Under the pieces are notes generated by a model, which did no database searches, was not told the DNA's origin, and saw only the letters and a program-made list of their open reading frames with translations. A program made the translations under genes and the position numbers. A stretch of DNA of 64,000 bases from Leptospira ryugenii (GTDB lineage: Bacteria; Spirochaetota; Leptospiria; Leptospirales; Leptospiraceae). The DNA is taken from contig NZ_BFBB01000003.1 in NCBI RefSeq assembly GCF_003114855.1, positions 62,001 to 126,000 of the forward strand. Direction: 5' to 3'. The stretch's first letter is position 1, and each line of letters begins with the position of its first letter. This document shows positions 45,827 through 55,162 of the stretch, in pieces.

Positions 45827-46020
45827 AAAAATAATTAGTTGTCTAGGTGAGAACGAATTCTAAAAATTTGGGAAATTTCATCTCCCAATGAAAAAATTCT
45901 CAAATGAATTCCGAGTTTATATTTTTTTTTTAGAATATTTGTCAAGTAAAGTTCTTACATTAACAAATGTTATTGAATAAATATATCCTTTAGGGAGAAT
46001 GCCCTCCAGAGAGGTTTTTT

Positions 46021-46338
46021 ATGAATTTTAAGGAAAATAAGAGATTAAGGTTCTCCATGGGAGAGGTCAATGACGAATTCATTGTCAGTGATTGGAATGA
46101 ATTCCAGGCAGATATGGAGGCTGATAGGTTATTGGATATTGACGCTATTCTTCAGGACTACTACTCTCACAAGATCGGGTTAGACGATATTCTCTCGACA
46201 TTTCCACCTAGCGAATTACCATTATTAGAGAAAAATAAACATAGACAATTGATAACAAAGTACTTTAGGTTAATGAAGGAATTTCCAGATCTATATGGTG
46301 AATCATATTTATCTCTATTTAATTTAATGAAGGAATAA
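46021..46338 (+). CDS. Unknown acidic 105-aa protein
   Basis: It starts MNFKENKRLRFSMGEVNDEF, is acidic and helical, and has GAGAGG 6 bases before the ATG. It is separated from the XRE gene by 195 bp. No family recognised. Confidence 0.45.
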   Translation: MNFKENKRLRFSMGEVNDEFIVSDWNEFQADMEADRLLDIDAILQDYYSHKIGLDDILSTFPPSELPLLEKNKHRQLITKYFRLMKEFPDLYGESYLSLFNLMKE

Positions 46339-46725
46339 CCATTTTCTAAAATCTTAACTGATATACACTAGGTATTACACCTGCAACGGGATGAATCGAA
46401 TTATTAATTTGATCAGAATTAGTAAAATATTTTTCTCTTTTCGTATAACAATAGGTATAATTAAGAAATTACTTTTTTTTCAGAGTTTAATTTTTCTTAT
46501 GTAATTTAAGCAAAATTTATTTCTACAAGTAAGTTACCCACTCTTGAATTAGTAATCTCTAATATATGTGCATTTAAATTCATTCTTTACTTTTAATAAA
46601 ACCATGGATTATATCCCACCAAACCAGATTGTCAAATAATACCTTTGAGACATAAGGCGACATTATGCGGATTAAAGGAAGTTGAATTGAAATATATTGA
46701 AAATGAATACTGACTTATTCTTTCT
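46339..46725. other. Gene-free AT-rich stretch
   Basis: 387 bp between convergent genes. No supported frame, repeat or terminator hairpin seen. Confidence 0.4.
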
Positions 46726-46947
46726 TCAATTTCCTACTAGCTTTTTTAATAATTCTTTATTCATATATGCTTCGCATTTAATTTTTAATTCTCTAATGAT
46801 CTCCATTTTCTTTATCTCTTTGGGATAATAGAACTTTTCAGATAGATGTCCCTCCACAACAAACCAATACATTGCACCGTCCTTTCCAACTTGATGCTTT
46901 TTGAGAGTGTAATCTATATCTTGATAACGTCCTAAATCGAAATCCAC
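46726..46947 (-). CDS. Unknown 73-aa protein
   Basis: GTG start at 46947 with GAAGG upstream. The product (DFDLGRYQDIDYTLKKHQVG) has a strand-turn pattern with MYWFVVEGHLSEKFYY and a helical C-terminus. No domain recognised. Confidence 0.4.
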   Translation of the reverse strand: MDFDLGRYQDIDYTLKKHQVGKDGAMYWFVVEGHLSEKFYYPKEIKKMEIIRELKIKCEAYMNKELLKKLVGN

Positions 46948-47085
46948 ACTTTTACCTTCTCACAAACAATAAGAAATGTTATTCTTTTTTATTCTATTTA
47001 GAGAATATATTATTACTTAAAATATAGGCTACGTTGTTAGATTTTCAGCATTTTAAATTCATGTCTTGAACATGTTCGGCTAACC

Positions 47086-47138
47086 TAGATTCAATAGCGG
47101 ATGGCATAATCTCCTCTACCACCATCCTATTGAATCTA
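47086..47138. other. Strong imperfect hairpin in an intergenic region
   Basis: TAGATTCAATA (47086-47096) pairs with TATTGAATCTA (47128-47138); GGATGG (47099-47104) pairs with CCATCC (47122-47127). One 2-nt bulge and a 17-nt loop. There is no T-tract, so it is not a simple terminator. Confidence 0.55.
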
Positions 47139-47238
47139 AACCTGATATTCCTAGATTACTTTTCTCAAGTTCAGCAATGATAAGGTATAACATTTTTTAC
47201 TATTTTGTCTAGGCGAAACAGATAGTGATAAGGAAACA

Positions 47239-47958
47239 TTATTTCGACAATTGTAAAAAATCTACTTCAATATCTTTTCCAAAATAATTCCCATAAATTT
47301 CTTTAAGTAATGGATAATCATTGTTTGGTATGTAAAGAATACCAACTTTAGGAATCGTGTAATAATCTGGATCATCAATTACCCTATATTCACTTTGAAA
47401 CTCCTTAGATTGAATTAATTTTTCAGCTTTTAATGAATTTGATTCTGTCTGAAATTTAATTTTGCTCTTCACTTCATGCAAATACTTATTTCGTAATGAA
47501 TTTTTGAAATTATCTATCTTAATATTATACCAAAAATTTTCCTCATTCTCCAACTCAAAAAAATCCCATTTTTTTGGCTTAGGTAAAAGTATGTAGCCAG
47601 AAACTTTCTTTGACTCTTCAAAAAATTGAATTGCTATGTAGGATATATTACTTGTGCCAGAATAACCCTTATACTTAACTATTTGACCACTCTTCAATTT
47701 ATATTTTATGTTAGCTTGATTTTCAGTGTCTTCAATTGACAATTGACCATCATACACATCAAAGTTTCGAGTTAATTTTATGTAATTATCAGCATGAATA
47801 TGTACTATATTCTTAGCATACTGAATTATCCCGAAATTCCAAATTGTAGTAATATTTATTAAATTAAGAGCTGTTAGATAAATAGAATAAAGTATTATTA
47901 TCGCCCCTAATGCAAGACCAGCATTTTTATTTTTATCATCTTTTGAACTATTTGCCAT
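47239..47958 (-). CDS. Membrane-anchored protein, unknown
   Basis: The 239-aa protein has one N-terminal membrane segment (AGLALGAIIILYSIYLTALN) and an extracytoplasmic domain with a possible SH3-like strand set (IKYKLKSGQIVKYKGYSG). GGAG is 8 bases before the ATG. Function unknown. Confidence 0.5.
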   Translation of the reverse strand: MANSSKDDKNKNAGLALGAIIILYSIYLTALNLINITTIWNFGIIQYAKNIVHIHADNYIKLTRNFDVYDGQLSIEDTENQANIKYKLKSGQIVKYKGYSGTSNISYIAIQFFEESKKVSGYILLPKPKKWDFFELENEENFWYNIKIDNFKNSLRNKYLHEVKSKIKFQTESNSLKAEKLIQSKEFQSEYRVIDDPDYYTIPKVGILYIPNNDYPLLKEIYGNYFGKDIEVDFLQLSK

Positions 47959-48243
47959 CTAGGAATCTCCAATATTTATCTATAACTCAAAACCAACCTA
48001 ATCTAACTTAGCTATTTCTACCGTCTACCAAAAATTAGGTCATAACAAAACCTATAATACTTTTCCAGAAACCTGAAACAAAGTCGAAACTTAATATTTA
48101 CATAATAAGTATAATCTGAATACAAAAAAGGCTCCTCTTCAATATATTTCTTCATCATAAAAAATAAAATTTCTACTAACAACACTAACGACAAAAATCC
48201 TAATCCAGCTTTTTTGTCCCAGAGCTATGATACAATTAAAAGA

Positions 48244-48978
48244 ATGAAACACTTAAGAATGAACTCAAAACTAAGAGATGAGATAATCTTATCAATAAAA
48301 AATAAAGAAGAACGAAGGACTATACTATTATCTATAAATATCGAAACTACAATATATTTATTAAGGGACAGTATCTCAAATATTTTCTATTATTTTCCAA
48401 AAGAAGATTCAGTTAAAAACAGAAATATCGAAGAAATAATTAACCTTAACTTTAATCAAGTTGAATTAATGACCAATTTATTTTCAAAGATAACTTTCAA
48501 CAATGACATCAAGATTTTCGAAAAAAATATTAACGTTCAGTTAGACCTCAACTCTTATAACGAATTAAATGAAAATATATTATTTTTATTGTTGGAAACT
48601 TATTCATTTACTGTCCTTACAAAAATTCTCAAAGGAATCAACAACTGGAATGATTACTCTATTTTTACAAGAAATATGAATAATGAAATTTTTATTTTTA
48701 ATTTATACAATAAAAAAGAAAGAGAATTAAAAGAAATTTCGAGATCATTGATTTTTGATCATTTTAATTCAGATAATATAAATATTCAAAATGAAGAAGG
48801 AAACTCTCTTCTACATTTAGCTATTTTAAACATGGATAAAGAAATAGTAAATTTTTGTTTATTAAATGGTGCCAATCCATATTTAAAGAATCATATTAAT
48901 TTAACTCCTTTTGAAAATCAAGATTTAACTTATTGGGAAGATGTGATTAATGCATTTTCAGTCGAGGTAAACGTATGA
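48244..48978 (+). CDS. Ankyrin-repeat protein, first gene of the ANK-deiminase-MBL-nuclease operon
   Basis: The ATG at 48244 (MKHLRMNSKLRDEIILSIKN) is preferred; a TTG at 48214 is possible. The ~244-aa protein is helical. Near the C-terminus an ankyrin repeat is clear (NIQNEEGNSLLHLAILNMDK, then VNFCLLNGANPYLKNHINLT). The rest may be diverged repeats or a sensor domain. It overlaps the next gene by 4 bp. A protein-interaction or sensor role in the operon is inferred. Confidence 0.6.
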   Translation: MKHLRMNSKLRDEIILSIKNKEERRTILLSINIETTIYLLRDSISNIFYYFPKEDSVKNRNIEEIINLNFNQVELMTNLFSKITFNNDIKIFEKNINVQLDLNSYNELNENILFLLLETYSFTVLTKILKGINNWNDYSIFTRNMNNEIFIFNLYNKKERELKEISRSLIFDHFNSDNINIQNEEGNSLLHLAILNMDKEIVNFCLLNGANPYLKNHINLTPFENQDLTYWEDVINAFSVEVNV

Positions 48979-49820
48979 TTCTAGATAAAGAAACTAATAC
49001 CCTATTCTTCTCTAAAAAAATCATAGAAAATCATAAAGAAGATTGGAATAGAATTCAAAATTCAATAACTGTCAATTTTCATCTTTTGGATCAAACCAAT
49101 GATATTTGGGTTCGTGATTTTATGCCGATTCAAATAGACCACAAGCGATTTGTAAGCTTCTCATACTTGCCTTCCTATCTCAAAAACGATCCTGAACTCA
49201 TTACGAACCAAAAGGAAGTCTGTCAATATCTAGAAATAAATCCAGTTTACTCTTCGATAAAAATCGATGGAGGAAATATCGTTAAAGGAAAGAAACGAGT
49301 AATCATACTTGATCGAATTTTTCAGGAAAACGCAGAAAGAACTCCACAATCCTTAATTAAAGAAATTGAAAGGCTACTAGAAGCCGAGGTTTTTATATTT
49401 CCTACTGAGAAAGATGATTTTTTGGGTCATGCGGATGGGATGCTCCGATTTATTGATGACTCGACTATTTTGATAAACGATCTAAACGTATATCCAAGAA
49501 GTATTCGACGTTTGATCGAAAGGGCTATCAATTCGAACAATTTAGATTATATAGAGATACCTTGTAAGCCTGAGCGAGACGAAATCTCTGCCAAAGGATT
49601 TTATATCAATTACCTAGAGTTTAGAAACTTCATTTATTTACCAATTTTTGATAACATGGAAAAAGAAAATGAAGAAGCTATAGCTACCGTTTCTGGGATT
49701 TTTCCAGATAGAACTATTATTCCAATTTTACTTACCACGATTGCAAAAGAAGGTGGATTGTTAAATTGCATTTCATGGTCTTGTTTTTCTTCTAATCATC
49801 ACATTAGAGAGGCAATATAA
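48975..49820 (+). CDS. Agmatine deiminase / PAD_porph-family guanidino-modifying enzyme
   Basis: The 281-aa protein has the landmarks of the peptidylarginine/agmatine deiminase family: NDIWVRDFMPI (about 42-52; substrate Asp and Arg), KIDGGNIV (about 95-102), DDFLGHADGMLRF (catalytic His, about 147-159) and, near the end, LLNCISWSCF (candidate catalytic Cys). It is shorter than typical agmatine deiminases (~360 aa), which suggests a trimmed or specialised enzyme. It is translationally coupled to the ankyrin gene and 2 bp from the MBL gene. The substrate could be agmatine, free arginine or protein arginine. Confidence 0.7.
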   Translation: MILDKETNTLFFSKKIIENHKEDWNRIQNSITVNFHLLDQTNDIWVRDFMPIQIDHKRFVSFSYLPSYLKNDPELITNQKEVCQYLEINPVYSSIKIDGGNIVKGKKRVIILDRIFQENAERTPQSLIKEIERLLEAEVFIFPTEKDDFLGHADGMLRFIDDSTILINDLNVYPRSIRRLIERAINSNNLDYIEIPCKPERDEISAKGFYINYLEFRNFIYLPIFDNMEKENEEAIATVSGIFPDRTIIPILLTTIAKEGGLLNCISWSCFSSNHHIREAI

Positions 49821-49822
49821 CA

Positions 49823-51154
49823 ATGCACTCCGAGCTTGATTCTAAACCAGCTATAATTATACACAGAGGTTCTAATGTTATCGGAGGCAATTGTATTGAG
49901 ATCATATACAAATCAAAAAGTATCATATTGGATTTAGGAATGCCCTTAATGAATCCTGATGGTTCTCCAATAGACCAAGAATTGACGCAATCACCTTCGA
50001 TTGAGAACGGAATCCTTCCAGACAATAAGGATCTCTACGAATCCAATAATAGAATTGAAGCTGTTATATTATCACACCCTCATATGGATCACTATGGCTT
50101 AATGAACTATATTGATCCCCAAATTCCAATTTTTATGGGCGAAGATACATTTCAGATATTGAGAGCGAGCAATTGTTTTCTTTCAAGCAAGAATCGAATT
50201 GATAAGATGTTATCCCATGTAAAATCTTTTGCCAAAGAAAAATTTAGAATTGGTGATTTTGAGATTACTCCATTTCCAATCGATCATTCTGCCTATGGAG
50301 CATATTGTATTTTAATGGAGGTAGGCGGGAAACGAATCTTTTATTCAGGTGACTTTCGAGGTCACGGAGCTACAAAATACACATTCGATAATCTTATCAA
50401 AAACCCTCCTAAAAACATTGATTGCCTTCTGATGGAAGGAACCTCTATTCGAGGAAGCCATACGGAAGATTTTTCATCAGAAGAAACCGTATTTTTAGAA
50501 TTTAAGCGAATCCTATCAGAAACAAAAAAAATAACCTTCTCTATGCAGGCTGGTAGTAATATAACACGATTGATACAGCTTTATAAGGCATGTCTTTCCA
50601 ATAGAAAACTATTAGTTTTAGATTTATACCAATATCATCTACTAGTAGAGCTAAGAAAATTAAATCCGAGTTTACCTCCCTTTGATAATGAACGAACCAT
50701 CAGAGTTTTCTATCATAAAAATCAAGCTCGGAAGCTCAAAGAATTTGAACCAAGCCTATTACAGGAATACAAAAAACATAAAATTGGCATCCAGGAAATA
50801 TTAGAAAAACAACATAAAATTGTACTAAGACTTTCGCAATACGTTTTGGAAGAAGTAAGTCAGCAACTGGTTACTTCTGAAATAGATCTAAATGATTCAA
50901 TGTATATTTTCTCGATGTGGAGAGGATATTTGAAGCTACAAGAAAATTTTCATGAATTCATTGACAAATACAAACTAAGGCTTGTTACTGTTCATACGAG
51001 TGGACATGCTTATGTATCGGATTTACAACGATTTGTGAAAGCACTTAACCCAGGCTATTTGGTTCCGATACATACTTTGTCAAATTTAACATTCAAATCT
51101 ACTTTTGAGAATAAAGTAATCATAATTAATGATAATAAATTATTTGAGGTCTAG
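49823..51154 (+). CDS. MBL-fold metallo-hydrolase, RNase J/beta-CASP-like
   Basis: The 443-aa protein has the zinc motif SHPHMDHYG (about residue 83), IDHSAYGAYCILME (about 153), a metal ligand in FYSGDFRGHG (about 174) and a late TVHTSGHAYVSDLQRFV (about 390), followed by LVPIHT. The insertion between 200 and 380 is where beta-CASP domains sit in RNase J and CPSF-type nucleases. A nuclease acting on RNA is thus likely. It lies 2 bp after the deiminase gene and 5 bp before a nuclease-like gene. Confidence 0.7.
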   Translation: MHSELDSKPAIIIHRGSNVIGGNCIEIIYKSKSIILDLGMPLMNPDGSPIDQELTQSPSIENGILPDNKDLYESNNRIEAVILSHPHMDHYGLMNYIDPQIPIFMGEDTFQILRASNCFLSSKNRIDKMLSHVKSFAKEKFRIGDFEITPFPIDHSAYGAYCILMEVGGKRIFYSGDFRGHGATKYTFDNLIKNPPKNIDCLLMEGTSIRGSHTEDFSSEETVFLEFKRILSETKKITFSMQAGSNITRLIQLYKACLSNRKLLVLDLYQYHLLVELRKLNPSLPPFDNERTIRVFYHKNQARKLKEFEPSLLQEYKKHKIGIQEILEKQHKIVLRLSQYVLEEVSQQLVTSEIDLNDSMYIFSMWRGYLKLQENFHEFIDKYKLRLVTVHTSGHAYVSDLQRFVKALNPGYLVPIHTLSNLTFKSTFENKVIIINDNKLFEV

Positions 51155-51159
51155 AACTT

Positions 51160-51954
51160 ATGAACAACAGAATTATCCCAAAAACAAAACTCCGTGAATT
51201 TTACGAAATATTTAAAGATAAAAATATTACTGGTGAGGATGGTAAACTTAATAGTGCAAGAAACTTATTGAACGATCACGAGGGCTATGAACTTGTAAAA
51301 ATATTCGATGAAAGCGTAAACCATTTCAGTCTCTACGAAAATATTCAGGAAGGCTTTCACAATCGAAATGAAAATCATAAACCTAAGCTCCAGGAATCGG
51401 ATAATGGAAAAACAGGTCGGACTATTTTAACTGAAATATTTAATTCAAAATTTCTTTCATTGAGAGGAGAGCAAAAAGATGTCACTTTTGAATATGTAGA
51501 CTACGAAATTAGTCCAATTCGAACAACTAACGCTAAATTGGAAGAAAATACCTCGAGTAATTCGAGCGGTATAGGAGGCATCGACCTTCTACTCTCTTTT
51601 AATCAGACTCCATATATTTGCGAGGTAAAAAGTAGTAAAGATACTGATACTTTCACTGCGTTAGTTCAATCAATTACGTATGCTTCCGAATTAATCACTG
51701 ACAATCAAATTGAAAGATTATTGAAGGCATATCCAAGTAAATTCAAAAAGTACAAGGAAATTGGAGTTCTCTTACTGATTGAAGAAGTTAATAAAAATTC
51801 CAAAGAAAGACTCGAACTTCTAGAACTTACAAAAAAACTTGCCCTTACCTTCATAAGTAAAGTCAGCAAATTGTCAAATATTCTTATTGCGACAGTCGAC
51901 GATCAGGATAGCTCTAAAGCAAATTTACTTTGGAATGGAAAGGAATTCATCTAG
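51160..51954 (+). CDS. PD-(D/E)XK-like nuclease, last gene of the operon
   Basis: The 264-aa protein has, in its middle, GIGGIDLLLSFNQTPYICEV followed by KSSKDTDTF, that is a D-x(n)-ExK motif (Asp about 139, Glu-Val-Lys about 154) typical of PD-(D/E)XK nucleases. The N-terminal 130 residues are charged and helical. It starts 5 bp after the MBL gene with AGAACTT as a weak ribosome site, so it is part of the same transcript. Confidence 0.6.
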   Translation: MNNRIIPKTKLREFYEIFKDKNITGEDGKLNSARNLLNDHEGYELVKIFDESVNHFSLYENIQEGFHNRNENHKPKLQESDNGKTGRTILTEIFNSKFLSLRGEQKDVTFEYVDYEISPIRTTNAKLEENTSSNSSGIGGIDLLLSFNQTPYICEVKSSKDTDTFTALVQSITYASELITDNQIERLLKAYPSKFKKYKEIGVLLLIEEVNKNSKERLELLELTKKLALTFISKVSKLSNILIATVDDQDSSKANLLWNGKEFI

Positions 51955-52185
51955 TTTGAAAAAGTAAAACTTTCAATTTCACCCATTACTGATTTATAAG
52001 ACCTTGTTTTCTAAGATGTGCTAGCATAGTATTCACCTTACAGTTCCGTAAAGAAGCAGTGGTCACATTAGCCTGATTACGTTTTAGCGGACACTTTTTA
52101 AATTATGGCAAAAATTGGCTCTACTATATCTCCGTGTTTTGGTAATAGTGGATACTATTTATTATCGCTTTAGATACTCTTCCTA
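51955..52185. other. Convergent intergenic region
   Basis: About 230 bp between the operon end and the OGFr-like gene. No clear hairpin terminator is seen. Confidence 0.3.
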
Positions 52186-52716
52186 TTACTCAATGGCTTC
52201 CTTCCAAAAGGAAAAAGTAATTTTTGATATTTTCTGCTTATCTGCTTTATATATATCCTCCAAACAGAGGAAGAAAGATTTTGCATAATCGTTCAAAGCA
52301 AGTAAAGATAAAGATTTTAAAATTCTTGTGATACGTAAATGATTATGATTTCCTGGTGTTAGCCATACATTTTTACGAATCTGAAAAGACTCATCATACT
52401 CGGTTAGAAATAACCTATTCTCCTCTCGTAATCTTAAACCATAAAATCTTAAAAGCACAAGAAATGACTTTTTGAGATTTTCTTTTAGAAACTCATTGTT
52501 TGAAAATTCAGCTATATCCTCGTTTTTTAAAATAGGTGCGTTTTCATTGAATTGACTTTTTTCTTTAAGGGGAAATAGCCATTGGATGTAGTCATGAGTG
52601 ACCTCTAACCAATGGTTATTCTGTTTCCAAATGTCTATCAGAAGCCTATTTCGATTGTCTGGTATCCGAAGACTGTAAAATTCTATAATTTTAGATGTGT
52701 ATTTCATATTCCACAT
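52186..52716 (-). CDS. OGFr-N-like (opioid growth factor receptor-related) protein
   Basis: The 176-aa protein contains WLEVTHDYIQWLFPLKEKSQ, NENAPILKNEDIAEF and a helical SFLVLLRFYGLRL, the conserved core of the OGFr N-terminal family (HxYIQWLFP...AP.L). Bacterial members exist without known function. It starts 60 bp downstream of the DUF2779 gene on the same strand. Confidence 0.65.
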   Translation of the reverse strand: MWNMKYTSKIIEFYSLRIPDNRNRLLIDIWKQNNHWLEVTHDYIQWLFPLKEKSQFNENAPILKNEDIAEFSNNEFLKENLKKSFLVLLRFYGLRLREENRLFLTEYDESFQIRKNVWLTPGNHNHLRITRILKSLSLLALNDYAKSFFLCLEDIYKADKQKISKITFSFWKEAIE

Positions 52717-52775
52717 ATCTTGGATTAAAATGATTTTCTTTTAATCGAATCTCTTTCTGCAAGTTAGTAACCCCT

Positions 52776-54284
52776 TTACCCTTTCAGCAATTCTTGCAAT
52801 TTCTGCCAAATAATAACCATACCAAGAGTATCTCGCTCACAGTATTTAAGTAATTCATCTCGTTTAGAAACCACATTTCCATTAAGAGAACCATCTATCA
52901 TTGCCATAAATGTATTACTAGCATCACCTCCATTTGAAATTTCTAAATCAGTATAGCTGAATTCAGGAGCCAGAGCTGGGAGAACTGATTTTATGGAAGC
53001 TGAACTTCCCATCTTTGGGGTATAATACCATCCCTTGCGGAAAACTTCATATAAATCTACAAATCTGGATATAGCTGAGTTTATCCATTCAGAATATTGC
53101 GGATATGCTTTTGACAAATCATTTAATACATTCTTTTCAAAGGAAGCGTTATAAGCAACGATGCTACCTGAGTCACCTAAATCGATTCGCATTTGTTCTA
53201 ACAGTTTTAACCTAGGATCGATTTCAGAATGTGAAACAAAATGAGAGGGCTCTGCCAAAAATTCTTTATGTATTAATTTGCCGTTAGGCTCGTTAATCAC
53301 ATGAAGCGAGTATTGAAAGGGTATCTGTTGAAACGGAGATGTATTCTGAAGGATCGGTATTGCTGGAAAAACAGTCTCGAAATCAAAAAAATAAAGAGAA
53401 AACTTCCAAGTAGATAAGAATTCTCGAATTGATTCAATTTCAATATTCGATTGATTGTATTTGACTCCATCTACCTGGATCTTCTGTTTTTTTGTTAGTG
53501 GAAACCCTTCAGGTATATCGGCTAGATGAAGAATATTCTCCTCATACAATTTCCAGGATTTACCTCTCGCATTGGTTAAATCAAAAACAGAATTCTCCTT
53601 TGGAATATGTTTCCAGCAATGGTTTATATAATCGCACTCAAAAGGATTTAAGCAATGATTGCCAATTTCGACAACAGGTTCTCTTTCTTTCTGAATCGAT
53701 TTCAATTCATGTAAATTTTCTCCGACCCAATCAAAATTACTCTTCACCTCAGACGTAATGTCTGTCAGGGTGAATAACTGTTTCGGATCTATCTCTCCTC
53801 TACGGATGTAGCTATTATCTATGTGCATAAGAAAAAACTTATCTGGAGGATATCCCGCATTTGTCATCACCCAATACTGAAGCGATGCATCCACTAGATA
53901 GTAATCTTTAACCGAAGTGCTACTCTTTACCTCAATAGCCCAGATCTCATCCCCTTCTCGATGAAAAATATCCAATGCCGATAATGTTTCCTCATAGAAA
54001 AAGGATGCTTCATATATATTCTGAACGCCTTCCCTCATCCATTCCTTGGTATTCAGAATAGATTCAGTAAAATCGTAAAAGTTTATCGGAGTTGCATCCT
54101 TTCCGTTTGGAAAAACCTGCTGGGCAAGCTTTCCAATAGCATTTCCATTTTCAAAGAGAAGTTCTTGAGAATCAGATAATGTAGGTCTTAAGTCATGCCT
54201 ATATAAATCAAAATACAGTTTTTTAGGACACTGAATTCCAGATACAAATCGTGATTTTGAAATTTTATGTTTAAACTGGGTCAC
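52776..54284 (-). CDS. DUF2779 protein: RecB/Cas4-like nuclease plus RNase H-like exonuclease
   Basis: The 502-aa protein starts HKISKSRFVSGIQCPKKLYF, has EIWAIEVKSSTSVKDYYLVD (RecB-type ExK) and a cysteine set CLNPFECDYINHCW, so a Cas4-like Fe-S nuclease fold is expected. From about residue 290, YFFDFETVFPAIPI and later VAYNASFEKNVLNDLSKAYP and CERDTLGMVIIW give a DEDD exonuclease-type domain. Such proteins are widespread and poorly studied. Confidence 0.75.
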   Translation of the reverse strand: MTQFKHKISKSRFVSGIQCPKKLYFDLYRHDLRPTLSDSQELLFENGNAIGKLAQQVFPNGKDATPINFYDFTESILNTKEWMREGVQNIYEASFFYEETLSALDIFHREGDEIWAIEVKSSTSVKDYYLVDASLQYWVMTNAGYPPDKFFLMHIDNSYIRRGEIDPKQLFTLTDITSEVKSNFDWVGENLHELKSIQKEREPVVEIGNHCLNPFECDYINHCWKHIPKENSVFDLTNARGKSWKLYEENILHLADIPEGFPLTKKQKIQVDGVKYNQSNIEIESIREFLSTWKFSLYFFDFETVFPAIPILQNTSPFQQIPFQYSLHVINEPNGKLIHKEFLAEPSHFVSHSEIDPRLKLLEQMRIDLGDSGSIVAYNASFEKNVLNDLSKAYPQYSEWINSAISRFVDLYEVFRKGWYYTPKMGSSASIKSVLPALAPEFSYTDLEISNGGDASNTFMAMIDGSLNGNVVSKRDELLKYCERDTLGMVIIWQKLQELLKG

Positions 54285-54355
54285 TCATATTTCCTAGAAA
54301 ACTATTTTTAACCTTTTTTACCAATTGAAACTCTTCATAAATAAAGAATTCAATG

Positions 54356-55006
54356 TTAATATCTTTGTAAATAGGTATCAATTTCTCGGAATGTCAGTAA
54401 TTCTGAACGATTACCTTTTGATTCGAGCTTTTTTTTCAAAGATAACAAATTAACACAGAAAACAAGATATTCATCATCAATACTATCAAAGTTGAAATCA
54501 ATATTCGACCTTGTCGTATAATCTAAATTCGCTTTCTCAAGTTCATTCTTCAGATTAACTTTACTTATCTGGTCATAAATTGGAAATCTTTTTGGGGCAT
54601 GAAAATGAAGGTATTTAGACGCAAATGATATTCCCTGACCCGAAAATCTTCTGATTGATACAGTTAAATCATGATGTAATTTCAGAGTTTCACTAAAATC
54701 TTCAAGATTTTCAAATGACGCCATTGACTTCTTTGAAATTTCTCTATCAAGTTGGCTCTGTAAATCTGATGATTGCCATAAACCGTGAAATGCTTCGTAT
54801 AACTTAGGAATATTTGTAATTTGACCATTTGAAACACTCTTATAACGACGCTCTAACGCAACCGAATATGACCTTCCAATCAACCACGATTTAGCAACCG
54901 TCATCTCCAAGTCATCGTGTCTTGGGTTTTCTCTACATAGTTCATATAGAATAGAGTTTCCTTTATCCCAAATCGATTCAAATTCAGATTTCTCTTTATT
55001 ACTCAT
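54356..55006 (-). CDS. Unknown 216-aa protein of a conserved hypothetical family
   Basis: The protein contains GISFASKYLHFHAPKRFPIY-D, a motif found in many hypothetical proteins (xxFASKYxHFHxPxxFPIYD) that may have a helix-hairpin-helix, glycosylase-like fold. Function not known to me. It is followed by the DUF2779 gene after 71 bp on the same strand. Confidence 0.5.
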   Translation of the reverse strand: MSNKEKSEFESIWDKGNSILYELCRENPRHDDLEMTVAKSWLIGRSYSVALERRYKSVSNGQITNIPKLYEAFHGLWQSSDLQSQLDREISKKSMASFENLEDFSETLKLHHDLTVSIRRFSGQGISFASKYLHFHAPKRFPIYDQISKVNLKNELEKANLDYTTRSNIDFNFDSIDDEYLVFCVNLLSLKKKLESKGNRSELLTFREIDTYLQRY

Positions 55007-55162
55007 ACTTTTTTCTCCTTTAACCTCATTTTAGTATTCATTCAAAATATTTAATATATTTATAAATTCCGTTTACAAATATTTGTTATACTAACAAAAT
55101 CAATCTTTTTTCTTTGAGATCGTACTCATAGGACGATAATATAAACTGCTGTTCTGCATTCT

